Shown here one piece after another: positions 43,710-52,126 of a stretch of 64,000 nucleotides of DNA; the stretch's first letter is position 1, and each line of letters begins with the position of its first letter. Origin of the DNA: Nocardioides panzhihuensis (GTDB taxonomy: Bacteria > Actinomycetota > Actinomycetes > Propionibacteriales > Nocardioidaceae); assembly GCF_013408335.1 (NCBI RefSeq), contig NZ_JACBZR010000001.1, forward strand, positions 2,418,001 to 2,482,000, in the 5' to 3' direction. The notes beneath the pieces were generated by a model. That model was not told the origin of the DNA. It ran no database searches and saw only the letters and a program-made list of their open reading frames with translations. A program made the translations under genes and the position numbers.

Positions 43710-45065
43710 TCAGGCCGTGAGCTTGCCTACGATCATTTGCGTCGTGAGGGGGGCACCACCGCAGTGTCGAATGAGTTCATCGAAGACGTGATCCACATCC
43801 GCCCTGGGGAGACCGTACCCGTAGACGGAAGCTGCCAGCAGCGAGGACGGGACGGCATCCGCCTCGAGCAACGTCTTCCACTCGGCGAGACCGATCTCGA
43901 GGTACTCCAGCTGATCAAGCTCGCCGATGACATGCGGAGCCGCGATCGTTCCCGGGGCTGCACGCAGCGTACGCAGCCTGGGCAGTCCGACAAGCGGGGT
44001 CAGATCGGTCGGTGCGTCCGATCGGCCGATGGTGAGCACCTCGAGGGCAGTCGTCGCGGCAGCCTCGATGGTCATGTTGGACCCAGCAACCAGACGGACG
44101 ACTGCCGGGGGACTTGTGCAGGCGTCCTCGGTGGCCTCCTTGGCGTTGCCGTGGACCACGAGGTCGGTGAACGACTCGGCGAGCAGCTCAGCCCCGATCT
44201 CGGCTTCATGGCTGATCACCACCAGTTGGCCGATGTGCCCTGCGGGCCCAGGGGCGAGGTCCAGAGCAACCCAATCGCCTGAGCCTCCCCCGAGATCGCC
44301 GATCACCACCCAGTCTGGTGGGTCGACGAGGCCTTGAACCGCCGAGTCCAGGTTGGTGACGGCGGCGACGCCTACCAGCACGTCGAACGGGAGGCCTTTG
44401 CGTACGTCGGCGTTCGACGCTGACTCGATCCCGTGGAGACCGAAGAGGCAGATCCCGCCCAGGGCCTCGGTCTCCTTGTTCTCCAGATTCCAGTCGGTGC
44501 CGTAATCCGCCTTGGTCACCCTGAGCACAGCGCGCAGCTCGTCGGGCAACGGACGACCGATCCGTTCCTCCAGGTCGGCCAGCTCGTCCGCGCTGGCGCC
44601 GACGGCCCCGGGCATCCGCTCACGCAGGACATCCTCAAGAAGCTCCGGGTCAGCTGATGGGGCGGTGCGTACGTCAGAAAAGAATGCTGGTTTCTGCCGA
44701 GCCGGAGCCGGGTCGCGATCAGGAACGAGAAGCAAGGTTCCCGCCGAGTTGATGCCGGGCACCCGAACGATTTGATGGGTAGTGGACTCGGCGGCCAAAG
44801 TGATACTCACGCGGCCGTCATCGGCGATGCGTACCGCGAAGTCGACAGAGTCGCGATCGGCCTTTCGAAGTGCATGTTTGACTGGCTCGCAGGCGCGCAT
44901 GAGGTCGAGATAACCGTCGTCCGGCGTCATGACGAATCCTCCGATCACGCCGCGACCGACACTCGCCTTCCACTCGGACAACCTGGGCTCCCACGTGTTG
45001 ACCAGTTGGATCAACGTCCGCCAGGTGGCAAAATCCGTCAATTCATGAGACTCGGTGGGCTCCAT
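43710..45065 (-). CDS. SMI1/KNR4 (SUKH) domain protein
   Basis: 451 residues starting MEPTESHEL. An N-terminal region (about 1-110) of unknown type is followed by a SUKH-1-like domain (about 145-280): ELADLEERIGRPLPDELRAVLRVTKADYG, GICLFGLHGIES and WVVIGDLGGGSGDWVALDL. The C-terminal 130 residues contain leucine-rich-like elements (TDLTPLVGLPRLRTLRAAPG, LDQLEYLEIG). SUKH proteins are commonly immunity partners of polymorphic or contact-dependent toxins. No toxin gene is adjacent, so a defence role is only suggested. The frame stays open upstream, but that extension is antisense to the transporter gene. Confidence 0.75.
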   Translation of the reverse strand: MEPTESHELTDFATWRTLIQLVNTWEPRLSEWKASVGRGVIGGFVMTPDDGYLDLMRACEPVKHALRKADRDSVDFAVRIADDGRVSITLAAESTTHQIVRVPGINSAGTLLLVPDRDPAPARQKPAFFSDVRTAPSADPELLEDVLRERMPGAVGASADELADLEERIGRPLPDELRAVLRVTKADYGTDWNLENKETEALGGICLFGLHGIESASNADVRKGLPFDVLVGVAAVTNLDSAVQGLVDPPDWVVIGDLGGGSGDWVALDLAPGPAGHIGQLVVISHEAEIGAELLAESFTDLVVHGNAKEATEDACTSPPAVVRLVAGSNMTIEAAATTALEVLTIGRSDAPTDLTPLVGLPRLRTLRAAPGTIAAPHVIGELDQLEYLEIGLAEWKTLLEADAVPSSLLAASVYGYGLPRADVDHVFDELIRHCGGAPLTTQMIVGKLTA

Positions 45066-45125
45066 ACGACTCCTGGTTCGTGAAGGGTGACCTCGTGACC
45101 GTTCTGTGAGCCCCTGAGAGTAGCG

Positions 45126-45159
45126 AGGCCCGCCACCTGATTCCGCAGGTGGCGGGCCT
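45126..45159 (-). terminator. Hairpin terminator at repeat copy C
   Basis: Perfect 14-bp stem (45126-45139 with 45146-45159; arms start AGGCCCGCCACC) with a 6-nt loop. It lies 20 nt from the 27-bp core and 61 nt upstream of the SUKH start. It may end transcription from the MHS transporter gene or reflect a former ATPase terminator. Confidence 0.65.
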
Positions 45160-45179
45160 ACGTCGGCGGTGCGACGCTT

Positions 45180-45206
45180 TACAGGTACTGCCCCGTGTTG
45201 GAGACC
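45180..45206 (-). repeat. ATPase 3'-end direct repeat, copy C (27-bp core)
   Basis: Only 27 bp match the ATPase end (59338-59364), with one mismatch (C for A at 45191). They cover the stop and the codons for VSNTGQYL. Homology stops abruptly at 45206. As the shortest copy it marks the probable recombination core. Confidence 0.75.
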
Positions 45207-45253
45207 CGGCGCGCAGCGCCAAACGGCGCGACCCGGCCGGTTGCCGATCAGGC

Positions 45254-46618
45254 TCAGCTGAACTGGGTCCGGAGCTTGGCTCGGGCCAATGCCCGGGGAG
45301 CCGTCTCGGGGAGCAGACAGAGGCAGAGCAGCGAGAGCCCACACATGGCGGCCAGGTAGTAGCCGACGTACGTCGGCTCGCCGGTGCTCGCGATGATCCG
45401 GTTGGCGATCAGCGGCGAGATGCCGCCGCCCAGCACCGCACCGACATGGAAGGAGACGCCCATCCCCGACTGGCGCTGTTCGCGCGGGAAGAGCTCGGTG
45501 AAGAAGGTGTACATCGGTCCGAACAGGAATCCGGTCGTCGTGAACCCAATGATCATCGCGGTGGCCACACCGGCCACGCTGCCCGTCTCGGCGAGGTGGA
45601 AGATCACCAGCCCCGAGGCGATCGAACCGACCGCGCCGGCCATCATCACCGGCCGGCGACCGAGCCTGTCGGCGGCCCAGGCGGCCAACACGTTCGCGAC
45701 GGCGTGCATCACCAAGGCGGCGATGCTGGCGTTGACGATGGGCTGACGCGGCAGGCCGAGACCCTCCGGGGCGGCAGCGGTGGCGTACGAGAGCATGAAG
45801 GTGACCAGCGCGAAGGTGCTCGCGTTCAGGCCGATGTTGACGCCGGCCGCCAGCACGACGCGACGCCAGTTGGTCTTGAGGACGGCGAAGACCGGGAGCT
45901 GGTTCTTCTTCAGCGTCTCGCCCTCCTCGCGCATCATCTGCTGGAAGACCGGGCTCTCCGAGACTCCGTGGCGGATCCAGATGCCGAGGAACAGCACCAC
46001 ACCACCGATGAGGAAGGGGATCCGCCAGCCCCAGCTCTCCACGCTGGCAGCAGGGAGGAGCAGGACCGCCGCGAAGGCGAGGTTGGCCAGGATCGACCCG
46101 ATCGGCGACCCGAGCGCCACGAAGACGCCGTACCTGGCCCGCTTGTCGTCGGGGGCGTGCTCGATCGCGAGCACTGCCGCACCGCCGGTCTCCCCGCCCC
46201 GGCACAGGCCGTGCACCATCCGGAGCAGCACGAGCATGATCGGCGCGGCGACGCCGATCTGGGCGTAGGTGGGCAGCATGCCCATCACCATCGTGGCGAC
46301 GCCCATACCGATGAACGTCATCAGCAGCGCTGACTTGCGGCCGTACCGGTCGCCGACCCAGCCGAAGAGCACCGCACCGACCGGTGCCATCAGGAAGCCG
46401 ATCGCGAAGGTCGCCAGGCCCATGAAGGTGCTGAACCAGGGGTCGTCGGTCCGGAAGAAGGTGTCGGTGAAGACGAGTGCGGTCGCCGTCCCGTAGATGG
46501 CGAAGTCGTAGAACTCCAGAGAGGTTCCGACGCCGCTGGCGAAGGCGAGGCGGGCGACGCCGCCCTTGGTGGAGGTCAGATCCGATCCGTCGGTGTCGAC
46601 GCGGGATGTCGTGGTCAT
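45254..46618 (-). CDS. MHS-family MFS transporter
   Basis: 454 residues with 12 predicted helices. It shows the metabolite:H+ symporter features GTSLEFYDFAIYGTATAL at helix 1, GWVGDRYGRKSAL in loop 2-3 and GGETGGAAVLAIEHAPDDKRARYG. Start MTTTSRV follows the promoter with operator 46766-46780. It shares that operator with the iac-like genes, so it probably imports indole-3-acetate or a related acid. Confidence 0.85.
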   Translation of the reverse strand: MTTTSRVDTDGSDLTSTKGGVARLAFASGVGTSLEFYDFAIYGTATALVFTDTFFRTDDPWFSTFMGLATFAIGFLMAPVGAVLFGWVGDRYGRKSALLMTFIGMGVATMVMGMLPTYAQIGVAAPIMLVLLRMVHGLCRGGETGGAAVLAIEHAPDDKRARYGVFVALGSPIGSILANLAFAAVLLLPAASVESWGWRIPFLIGGVVLFLGIWIRHGVSESPVFQQMMREEGETLKKNQLPVFAVLKTNWRRVVLAAGVNIGLNASTFALVTFMLSYATAAAPEGLGLPRQPIVNASIAALVMHAVANVLAAWAADRLGRRPVMMAGAVGSIASGLVIFHLAETGSVAGVATAMIIGFTTTGFLFGPMYTFFTELFPREQRQSGMGVSFHVGAVLGGGISPLIANRIIASTGEPTYVGYYLAAMCGLSLLCLCLLPETAPRALARAKLRTQFS

Positions 46619-46715
46619 GACTGTCCTGTCGGTAAGGCGCGAGGAGCAGATCATCCCTCAACCGCACGGCATCGTGCGACTGCGGATGTTCCGACCCTCG
46701 CGAGGGGGTGGTTCC

Positions 46716-46780
46716 ACGCTAGGAACGTTGACGCCAGGGCTCCATTGGCATTGGCCGCAGCCCGTTGAGGGTTTCCCCTA
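46716..46780 (-). promoter_or_regulatory. Promoter of the MHS transporter with shared operator
   Basis: The operator TGAGGGTTTCCCCTA occupies 46766-46780 (TAGGGGAAACCCTCA on the transcribed-direction strand). The -10 box TAGCGT is at 46721-46716, with 57 nt between the operator start and the CC of CCTAGCGT. A second conserved element lies at 46738-46760 (core GGCCAATGCCAATGG on the minus strand) and matches 21 of 23 positions with 57259-57281. The operator centre would be near -64, suitable for a NarL-type activator. Confidence 0.7.
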
Positions 46781-46792
46781 CCGGCGCCGGCG

Positions 46793-47746
46793 TCAGTACA
46801 GCTCGATGACGAGCTTCGGGCTCTTCGCCCGCGAGACGCACAGTGCCATCTGGTCGCCGGCTTCCTTGTCGGCCGCGGAGAGGCAGTTGTCCCGATGGTC
46901 AGGGACGCCTTCGAGGACTCCAGAGACGCAGGAGCCGCAGATCCCCTCCTCGCAGGACTTGAACACGTCGATCCCGTTGTCGGTCAGCACCGACAGGATC
47001 GAGCGGTCGGCGGGGATGTCGAAGGACTCCCCGGTGTCGAGCTCGACGGTGAACGAGTCGTCCTCCGAGGTGTCGATCTCGGCGGCCTCGAAGTGCTCGA
47101 CATGTACGTTGCGCTCACCGACCACGGGCGTGGCGACCGCGGTCACCTGCTCCATGAAGCCGCTCGGGCCGCAGGTGTAGACGTGGCTGCTCGGATTCAT
47201 CGTCTCGAGCGCGTCGCGCATCAGCGTGCTCTGGTCGCCACGAGGTACGCCCAGGTGGATCTCGACGCGAGCCGCGAAGTCGGCGTCCTCGAGCAGGTCC
47301 AGGAAGGCGGCATGGTCGCGGGACCGGGCGAAGTAGACCAGCCGGAACTCCTCACCACGCTCGTGCAGCTCGTAGGCGAGGCTGAGCATCGGGGTGATCC
47401 CGACGCCTCCGGCGACGAGCAGGTGCTGGTCGGCGCCCTCGACGACGGAGACGAGGTTGCGTGGCTCCCCGATGGCGAGGACGTCGCCCTCGCCCACCTG
47501 ATGCAGCGCCACGCTGCCGCCGCGCGAGTCCGGTTCGAGCTTGACCGCGATCAGCTGCGACTCGCACTCGGACGGCGGGCTGCACAGCGAGTACTGGCGC
47601 AGTACGCCGGTCGGGCCGACCACGTCGATGTGGGCTCCGGCTCGGTAGGGCTCGAACCTCCGGCCGTCCTCACGGACGAGCCGCAGCGTACGGATCTGCG
47701 GGGTCACGACCCCGATATGGGTGACACGCACCTTGATGTCGGTCAT
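46793..47746 (-). CDS. iacF: Rieske oxygenase reductase (IacF-like)
   Basis: 317 residues: an FAD-binding domain (RQYSLCSPP, residues 50-58), an NAD-binding domain (GGVGITPML about 113, YTCGPSGFM about 190) and a C-terminal plant-type 2Fe-2S ferredoxin with Cys265, Cys270, Cys273 and Cys288. This is the class IA reductase layout that passes electrons from NADH to a Rieske oxygenase. It is last of the A-B-C-D-E-F run. In the known iac pathway the C, D and F proteins convert dioxindole-3-acetate towards catechol. Confidence 0.8.
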   Translation of the reverse strand: MTDIKVRVTHIGVVTPQIRTLRLVREDGRRFEPYRAGAHIDVVGPTGVLRQYSLCSPPSECESQLIAVKLEPDSRGGSVALHQVGEGDVLAIGEPRNLVSVVEGADQHLLVAGGVGITPMLSLAYELHERGEEFRLVYFARSRDHAAFLDLLEDADFAARVEIHLGVPRGDQSTLMRDALETMNPSSHVYTCGPSGFMEQVTAVATPVVGERNVHVEHFEAAEIDTSEDDSFTVELDTGESFDIPADRSILSVLTDNGIDVFKSCEEGICGSCVSGVLEGVPDHRDNCLSAADKEAGDQMALCVSRAKSPKLVIELY

Positions 47747-47769
47747 CGATCTGCTCCTCTCGGTGGTGA

Positions 47770-48528
47770 TCAGCGCACGTAGAGGCCACCGTTGGCGTCC
47801 CAGCACGCTCCGGTCACCGAGGCCGCGCCCGGCGAGGCCAGCAGCGCGACCATCTCGGCGATGAACTCGGGGCTTCCGAGCCTGCCCACGGGGATGGTCT
47901 CGGCGAACCGGTCGACGTCGGCCTCGCCGACGATGCGGCGTACGACGGGGAGGTCAAGGGGTCCGGGTGAGACGGCGTTGACGGTCACCCCGGCGCTCGC
48001 GAGCTCGCGGGCGAACACCTTCGTGGCCGCCAGCACCGCGCCCTTGGAGGACGCGTAGTGGCCGCCGGTGGCGGTGCCGCCGTTCTGGCCGGCGAGGGAT
48101 CCGAGGTTCACGATCCGGCCGTAGCCGGCGGCGGCCATGTGCCGCCCGAAGACCTGGCAGGCGGCGAAGGTGCCGCCGATGTTGACCGCCATCACCGAGG
48201 CGAGCTCCTCGGACGAGATCTCCAGCAGCGGGGTCGCCTGGGTCCGGGCAGCGTTGTTCACCAGGACCTGTACGTCACCCCAGCTCTCCAGCAGAGTGGT
48301 CAGCAGGTCCTCGATCGCCCCTCGGTCGGTGACGTCGAGGCCGTACGCACGGGCGGTCTCGCCCGTGCCGTCCAGGTCGCCGGCCACCGTCGTCGCGGCG
48401 GCTTCGTCGACGTCCACGACGGCCACGCGGTGTCCGGAGCGGTGCAGGTGCGCGGCGATCACCGCTCCGAGCCCGTTGCCGGCGCCGGTGACGACCGCGA
48501 CAGGCCGGCCCTCGGATCGGGTTGTCAC
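47770..48528 (-). CDS. iacE: Short-chain dehydrogenase (IacE-like)
   Basis: 252 residues from a GTG overlapping the preceding stop by 4 bp. SDR motifs are VVTGAGNGLGAVIA, NNAA, the catalytic Ser in IVNLGSLAG and YASSK. Position between the oxygenase small subunit and the reductase matches iacE in Pseudomonas iac clusters, where it helps convert 2-hydroxy-indole-3-acetate to dioxindole-3-acetate. Confidence 0.78.
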   Translation of the reverse strand: MTTRSEGRPVAVVTGAGNGLGAVIAAHLHRSGHRVAVVDVDEAAATTVAGDLDGTGETARAYGLDVTDRGAIEDLLTTLLESWGDVQVLVNNAARTQATPLLEISSEELASVMAVNIGGTFAACQVFGRHMAAAGYGRIVNLGSLAGQNGGTATGGHYASSKGAVLAATKVFARELASAGVTVNAVSPGPLDLPVVRRIVGEADVDRFAETIPVGRLGSPEFIAEMVALLASPGAASVTGACWDANGGLYVR

Positions 48529-49055
48529 AGCAGGAACCCGGCGGCGGGGACGGCAGCCTGGCTGTCGACCAGGCGGACGACCTTGAGCACGATCAGGTCC
48601 TCGGCCGGAGTGGCGCCCAGCCGGATCCGGTACTCCACGTCGCCGGCCCACAGGTCATGCCGGCCGCGCTTGAACGCGACCAGCACCTGAGAGGCGCGCA
48701 GCACGACCTCGGCGTCGGAGACCTCGACGGGCACGAACCGGGACACGGTGCGGGTGGTCGTCGCCGAGTCGACGGCGGCGAGGGCGTACCCCTCGGTCAT
48801 CCGGGTGACGCGCATCGCGCGCATCCGAGCGTCGTCGTAGACCATGTTCAGCGTGTTGTCGAAGTCCGTCGTGGTCGGATCGATCGGGATGACGTAGTGG
48901 CCGTCCTCGGCGTAGAGCGCGTTCCACGCGACGTACTCCTTGCGGTCGAGCAGGTCGGCCTCCCGCCAGGCCAGCTCGATCCCGCGCAGCACGCGCGGGT
49001 CCGTCAGCGACGTGGCAGCCGTGTCGGTGCGGGTGTCGGGGAGAGTCTCAGTCAT
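48525..49055 (-). CDS. iacD: Ring-hydroxylating oxygenase small subunit (IacD-like)
   Basis: 176 residues of the SnoaL-like cone fold used by beta subunits: READLLDRKEYVAWNALYAEDGHYVIPIDP near the start, RTVSRFVPVEV in the middle and ADVEYRIRLG-like strands at the end. It overlaps the alpha subunit by 8 bp and the dehydrogenase by 4 bp. It should assemble with the alpha subunit into an (alpha-beta)n oxygenase. Confidence 0.82.
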   Translation of the reverse strand: MTETLPDTRTDTAATSLTDPRVLRGIELAWREADLLDRKEYVAWNALYAEDGHYVIPIDPTTTDFDNTLNMVYDDARMRAMRVTRMTEGYALAAVDSATTTRTVSRFVPVEVSDAEVVLRASQVLVAFKRGRHDLWAGDVEYRIRLGATPAEDLIVLKVVRLVDSQAAVPAAGFLL

Positions 49056-50346
49056 CGCTCATCATCTGCTTCCACTGGGCGTACGCAGCGCGCATCCCGG
49101 TCTCGTCGGTGACATGTGAGGTCGGCCAGCCCTCGGGGCTCGGCTTCTCCCGAGCCGCACCCCGGTTGACCAGGATCGGCATCTCGGGTGCGCCCTGCGC
49201 GCCTCGCTGGACCCGGTCCCATCCCTCCGCATCGTCGGGGGTGCCGAAGCCGAACGGCCCCTGGAAGTGCTCGTGCACCCTCAGCCGGGCGCGGTTCACC
49301 GGGCCGACGACCTCGTCGGGGCCGTCGGGGCCGATCGCGACGTGCTCGATGACCGTCTTGTCGACCGAGATCGGCCGCAGGACCCGGAAGAACGCCGCGG
49401 ACATCGAGACGTTCGGGAAGAGGTTGAGGTTGAACCCGGTGCCGTGCATAGCCAGGACCACCTTGCGGATCGCCGAGTCGGACAGACCGGCCGCACGCAG
49501 GTCGGCGATCAACCCGTCGAACCGGTCCTGGAGCTTCTCGGTGCCGTCGTCGGCGTCGAGGTCGGAGTGCTCGGGCACCATCTGCATGACGCTGTGACCA
49601 TTGCCGAGGTCATGGGTGATCGCCTCGGGGTCGGTCATGAACGACATCATGTCGGCGGTCTCGGCGTCGACCGACGCCATCCAGGAGCGGTGCACGATCG
49701 GGAAGTGGTAGCCGTCGGTGGTGTTCTCCAGCTGGATCTTCCAGTTGCCGCCGAAGGTGAACTGGTGGGTGCCGAGTACCTTGACCGGGTAGCCGCCACC
49801 CTGCTTCATGAACCGGTCGATCCACACCTTCACGTCGCCGAGAAATTCCTCGAGCGGCTCGATGTCCTCGTCGAGGGTGGCGAAGACCATGCCGCCGTAC
49901 GACTCGGTGCGCAGCCTCTTGAGCGAGAGCTCGCTCTTGTCCAGGACACCCTCGTAGCCCTCCGGATAGGGGATGCCGCGCAGCTTGCCGTCGAGGCTGT
50001 AGGACCAGGCGTGGTAGGGGCAGGTGAAGCCGTTGGCCTCGCCGGTCCGCTTCTCGCACAGGCTCGCTCCGCGATGACGGCAGCGGTTGACGAGCGTATG
50101 GATCGCGCCCTTGCGGTCTCGCGAGACGATGACTGGTTGCCGTCCGACGTACGTCGACTTGAAACTGCCGGGCTTGGGCAACTCGCTCTCGTGCGCGACC
50201 CAGATCCAGGTGTGCTCGAAGATCCGGGTCATCTCCTGCTCGAAGATCTCGGGGTCGGTGTACATCCGGCCCGCGACGCGGTCACCCTGGACCAGGTCGG
50301 CAGCGGCGAGGTCGTACACGTTGGCTGCGGTGATCTCGGTGGTCAT
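49048..50346 (-). CDS. iacC: Rieske oxygenase large subunit (IacC-like)
   Basis: 432 residues. The Rieske 2Fe-2S ligands are Cys89, His91, Cys109 and His112 (CRHRGASLCEK and CPYHAW). The mononuclear iron site includes His214 and His219 (DGYHFPIVH). The start is MTTEITAANV, 1 bp after the IacB-like stop; the frame extends upstream only as a shadow. It should carry out the oxygenation leading from dioxindole-3-acetate to catechol. No catechol dioxygenase is in the window. Confidence 0.87.
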   Translation of the reverse strand: MTTEITAANVYDLAAADLVQGDRVAGRMYTDPEIFEQEMTRIFEHTWIWVAHESELPKPGSFKSTYVGRQPVIVSRDRKGAIHTLVNRCRHRGASLCEKRTGEANGFTCPYHAWSYSLDGKLRGIPYPEGYEGVLDKSELSLKRLRTESYGGMVFATLDEDIEPLEEFLGDVKVWIDRFMKQGGGYPVKVLGTHQFTFGGNWKIQLENTTDGYHFPIVHRSWMASVDAETADMMSFMTDPEAITHDLGNGHSVMQMVPEHSDLDADDGTEKLQDRFDGLIADLRAAGLSDSAIRKVVLAMHGTGFNLNLFPNVSMSAAFFRVLRPISVDKTVIEHVAIGPDGPDEVVGPVNRARLRVHEHFQGPFGFGTPDDAEGWDRVQRGAQGAPEMPILVNRGAAREKPSPEGWPTSHVTDETGMRAAYAQWKQMMSDD

Positions 50347-50347
50347 C

Positions 50348-50734
50348 TCAGTTCGCCTCCGCGGGCTCGTAGGAGCGCGGGGTGAGGGCTCTGCCCATCC
50401 GCGCTTCGACCTTGGCGTATCTCCAGAGCTTGAAGTCGCCGTCCCCCACCGCGATGGTGCGGAACAGGTTGCAGGCGGCTCTGACTGTCTCCTGGGTGTC
50501 CACGTCGGCCAGCAGGTAGCAGGTCCACGGCCAGGAGTCGGAGGGGCCGACCAGGTGCGCGTCGTCATCGATGTCCCCGATGAAGTCGACCCCCGGCAGT
50601 GCCTTGATGCCGTCCATCATCTCGACGAAGGCCCTCCATACGTCGTCGACGGTGACGCCGGCGCTGGGCAGGTCGAAGAAGTTCTGGTTGATACCGATGC
50701 AGAACAGGACGCGGAGTGGTGTTGGCTCACTCAT
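50348..50734 (-). CDS. iacB: IacB-like small protein
   Basis: 128 residues: LRVLFCIGINQNFFDLP at the start, MDGIKALPGVDFIGDIDDD in the middle and SDSWPWTCYLLADVDTQETVRAACNLFRTI towards the end. It looks like a dimeric alpha/beta-barrel of the EthD/muconolactone isomerase size. It sits between the A and C genes exactly as iacB does; the role of IacB is not established. AAGGAG precedes ATG 50734; a GTG at 50779 that overlaps the upstream stop is an alternative start. Confidence 0.7.
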   Translation of the reverse strand: MSEPTPLRVLFCIGINQNFFDLPSAGVTVDDVWRAFVEMMDGIKALPGVDFIGDIDDDAHLVGPSDSWPWTCYLLADVDTQETVRAACNLFRTIAVGDGDFKLWRYAKVEARMGRALTPRSYEPAEAN

Positions 50735-50775
50735 CGGGGCTCCTTGGGTCGTGGGACGGGCGGCTGGTGGATCGC

Positions 50776-51930
50776 TCACATGAATCCGGGAACGGTCGGC
50801 TCCTGGCCGAGCAGCACCGCACCGGCGGCGTCGTACATCGAGGGACCGAGGAAGGCATGTACCTGCGGCACCTCGGCGTCGCGGCGAAGCCGTTGCAACG
50901 GATGCTGGTTCGCGATCGTGCCGGTGCCGGAGATGGTGCAGAGGTCAGCGACGATGCGGGCCGCGGTGGAGGCCAGGTAGGTGGCGGATAGCCGGATCCG
51001 GGCGTGCTGCTCGGGGCGGACATCGTCGCCGGCGACGACGCTGCTCCAGACCTCCTCGGCCACCTCGTAGTAGAACGCCCGGGCCGAGCGCAGCGCGGCG
51101 TAGCTCTCGGCGTAGGACGTGCGGTAGTAGGCGCGGGCAGCCAGGGGCGGTGCACCGGTCACGCCGGTGCGCGAACCCGCCTGCTGGGCGAAGTCGAGCG
51201 CCGCCTGCGCGACCCCGAGACCGACTGCGGCATGCACCTGCGCCTGGTAGCCGATCGTGGGGTAGCGGAAGAGCGGCTCGTCGACGGTCGGCTCTCCGCC
51301 TCGGACGAACGTCCACTCGCGGGCGACCTCGACCTCCTTGACGACCAGGTCGAACGAGCCCGATGCGCGCATCCCGGCGACGTCCCAGTCCTGCACGATC
51401 TCGACCTGCTCGGGCCGCAGCAGCGCGGTTCTCGGCTTGCCTCCGGAGGCGCCATCGCTGGGGATGCCGACACCGAGAACGTCAGCGCCCATGCAGCCGC
51501 TGGCGAACTTCCAGCGACCGTCGACGACGAAGCCGCGCTCGGTGGGGGTCACCGGTTGAACCGGGAAGAGTCCGCCCGCGAAGACGAGATCGGGACCGGC
51601 GGCGTAGAGCTCGGCCTGGGTCTCGAGCGGGAGCGCCGCCAGGTAGGTGAGTGCGGACCCGAACGCCGCGACCCATCCGGTCGAGCCGTCGACGGCAGAG
51701 ATCCGCTCGACGACCTCGAGGAAGTCGGCGGGTGCCATCGGCTCGCCTCCGAACATCCGCGGGGCCGAGCTCCGGTAGACCCCGACCTGCTTGAGCCGGT
51801 CGACGAAGTCACGGGGAACGTAGCTCTGCTCGTGGAACTCACCCCGCCGGGAAGCCAGCTCCGACAGGACGTCCTCCAGGGTGAGCGGCGCTGCGGCCGT
51901 CTCCTTCTGGATCTCCTGGGCCTGGGCCAT
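50776..51930 (-). CDS. iacA: Acyl-CoA dehydrogenase-fold monooxygenase (IacA-like)
   Basis: 384 residues of the group D flavin monooxygenase fold: GVYRSSAPRMFGGEPM, SAVDGSTGWVAAFGSALTYL, GRWKFASGCMGAD, VAGMRASGSFDLVVKEVEV and the C-terminal ISGTGTIANQHPLQRLRRDAEVPQVHAFLGPSMYDAAG. It uses reduced flavin from the flavin reductase at 53752. In the iac pathway IacA hydroxylates indole-3-acetate to 2-hydroxy-indole-3-acetate. First gene of the leftward operon, divergent from the kinase gene. Confidence 0.82.
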   Translation of the reverse strand: MAQAQEIQKETAAAPLTLEDVLSELASRRGEFHEQSYVPRDFVDRLKQVGVYRSSAPRMFGGEPMAPADFLEVVERISAVDGSTGWVAAFGSALTYLAALPLETQAELYAAGPDLVFAGGLFPVQPVTPTERGFVVDGRWKFASGCMGADVLGVGIPSDGASGGKPRTALLRPEQVEIVQDWDVAGMRASGSFDLVVKEVEVAREWTFVRGGEPTVDEPLFRYPTIGYQAQVHAAVGLGVAQAALDFAQQAGSRTGVTGAPPLAARAYYRTSYAESYAALRSARAFYYEVAEEVWSSVVAGDDVRPEQHARIRLSATYLASTAARIVADLCTISGTGTIANQHPLQRLRRDAEVPQVHAFLGPSMYDAAGAVLLGQEPTVPGFM

Positions 51931-52002
51931 GTCGGCTCCTCTGAGTTGGATCGGAACGGGTCGGATGTGTCGGACCGGCCGGGGTGCCGACCGCCGAGTT
52001 CG

Positions 52003-52090
52003 ACGCTATGAGGCCGCCCGCGCGGCGGGAATTGGGAATGCCCGGTCCGGGTGAGGGGGGCCTCACTGCCCCGCGTAGGGGATTTCTTCA
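52003..52090. promoter_or_regulatory. iacA/kinase divergent control region with two operator-like sites
   Basis: Leftward, -10 TAGCGT at 52008-52003 precedes iacA; about 56 nt further upstream is the palindrome GTGAGGGGGGCCTCAC (52051-52066). A second site, TAGGGGATTTCTTCA (52076-52090), matches the transporter and flavin-reductase operators. For the rightward kinase gene, TATCCT at 52115-52120 ends 6 nt before ATG 52127, suggesting a leaderless transcript. The arrangement fits control by the local response regulator. Confidence 0.6.
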
Positions 52091-52126
52091 GCGCCCCGGC
52101 CTCATCCGGCGACCTATCCTGACCAG

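Larger units (their letters stand above)
42216..45206. mobile_element. Island 2: 3-kb segment with lipoprotein and SUKH genes
   Basis: A segment of about 3.0 kb between repeat copies B and C, holding only two genes, both leftward. Neither relates to the catabolic cargo on either side. No recombinase is present. Island status is inferred from the flanking repeats. Confidence 0.45.

Noticed and set aside
43710..46667. A single 985-residue open frame joining the SUKH gene, repeat C and the antisense of the transporter
   Set aside because: Only the part from 45065 shows protein-like composition. The upstream part is Arg/Pro-rich antisense of a clear MFS gene, as expected in high-GC DNA.
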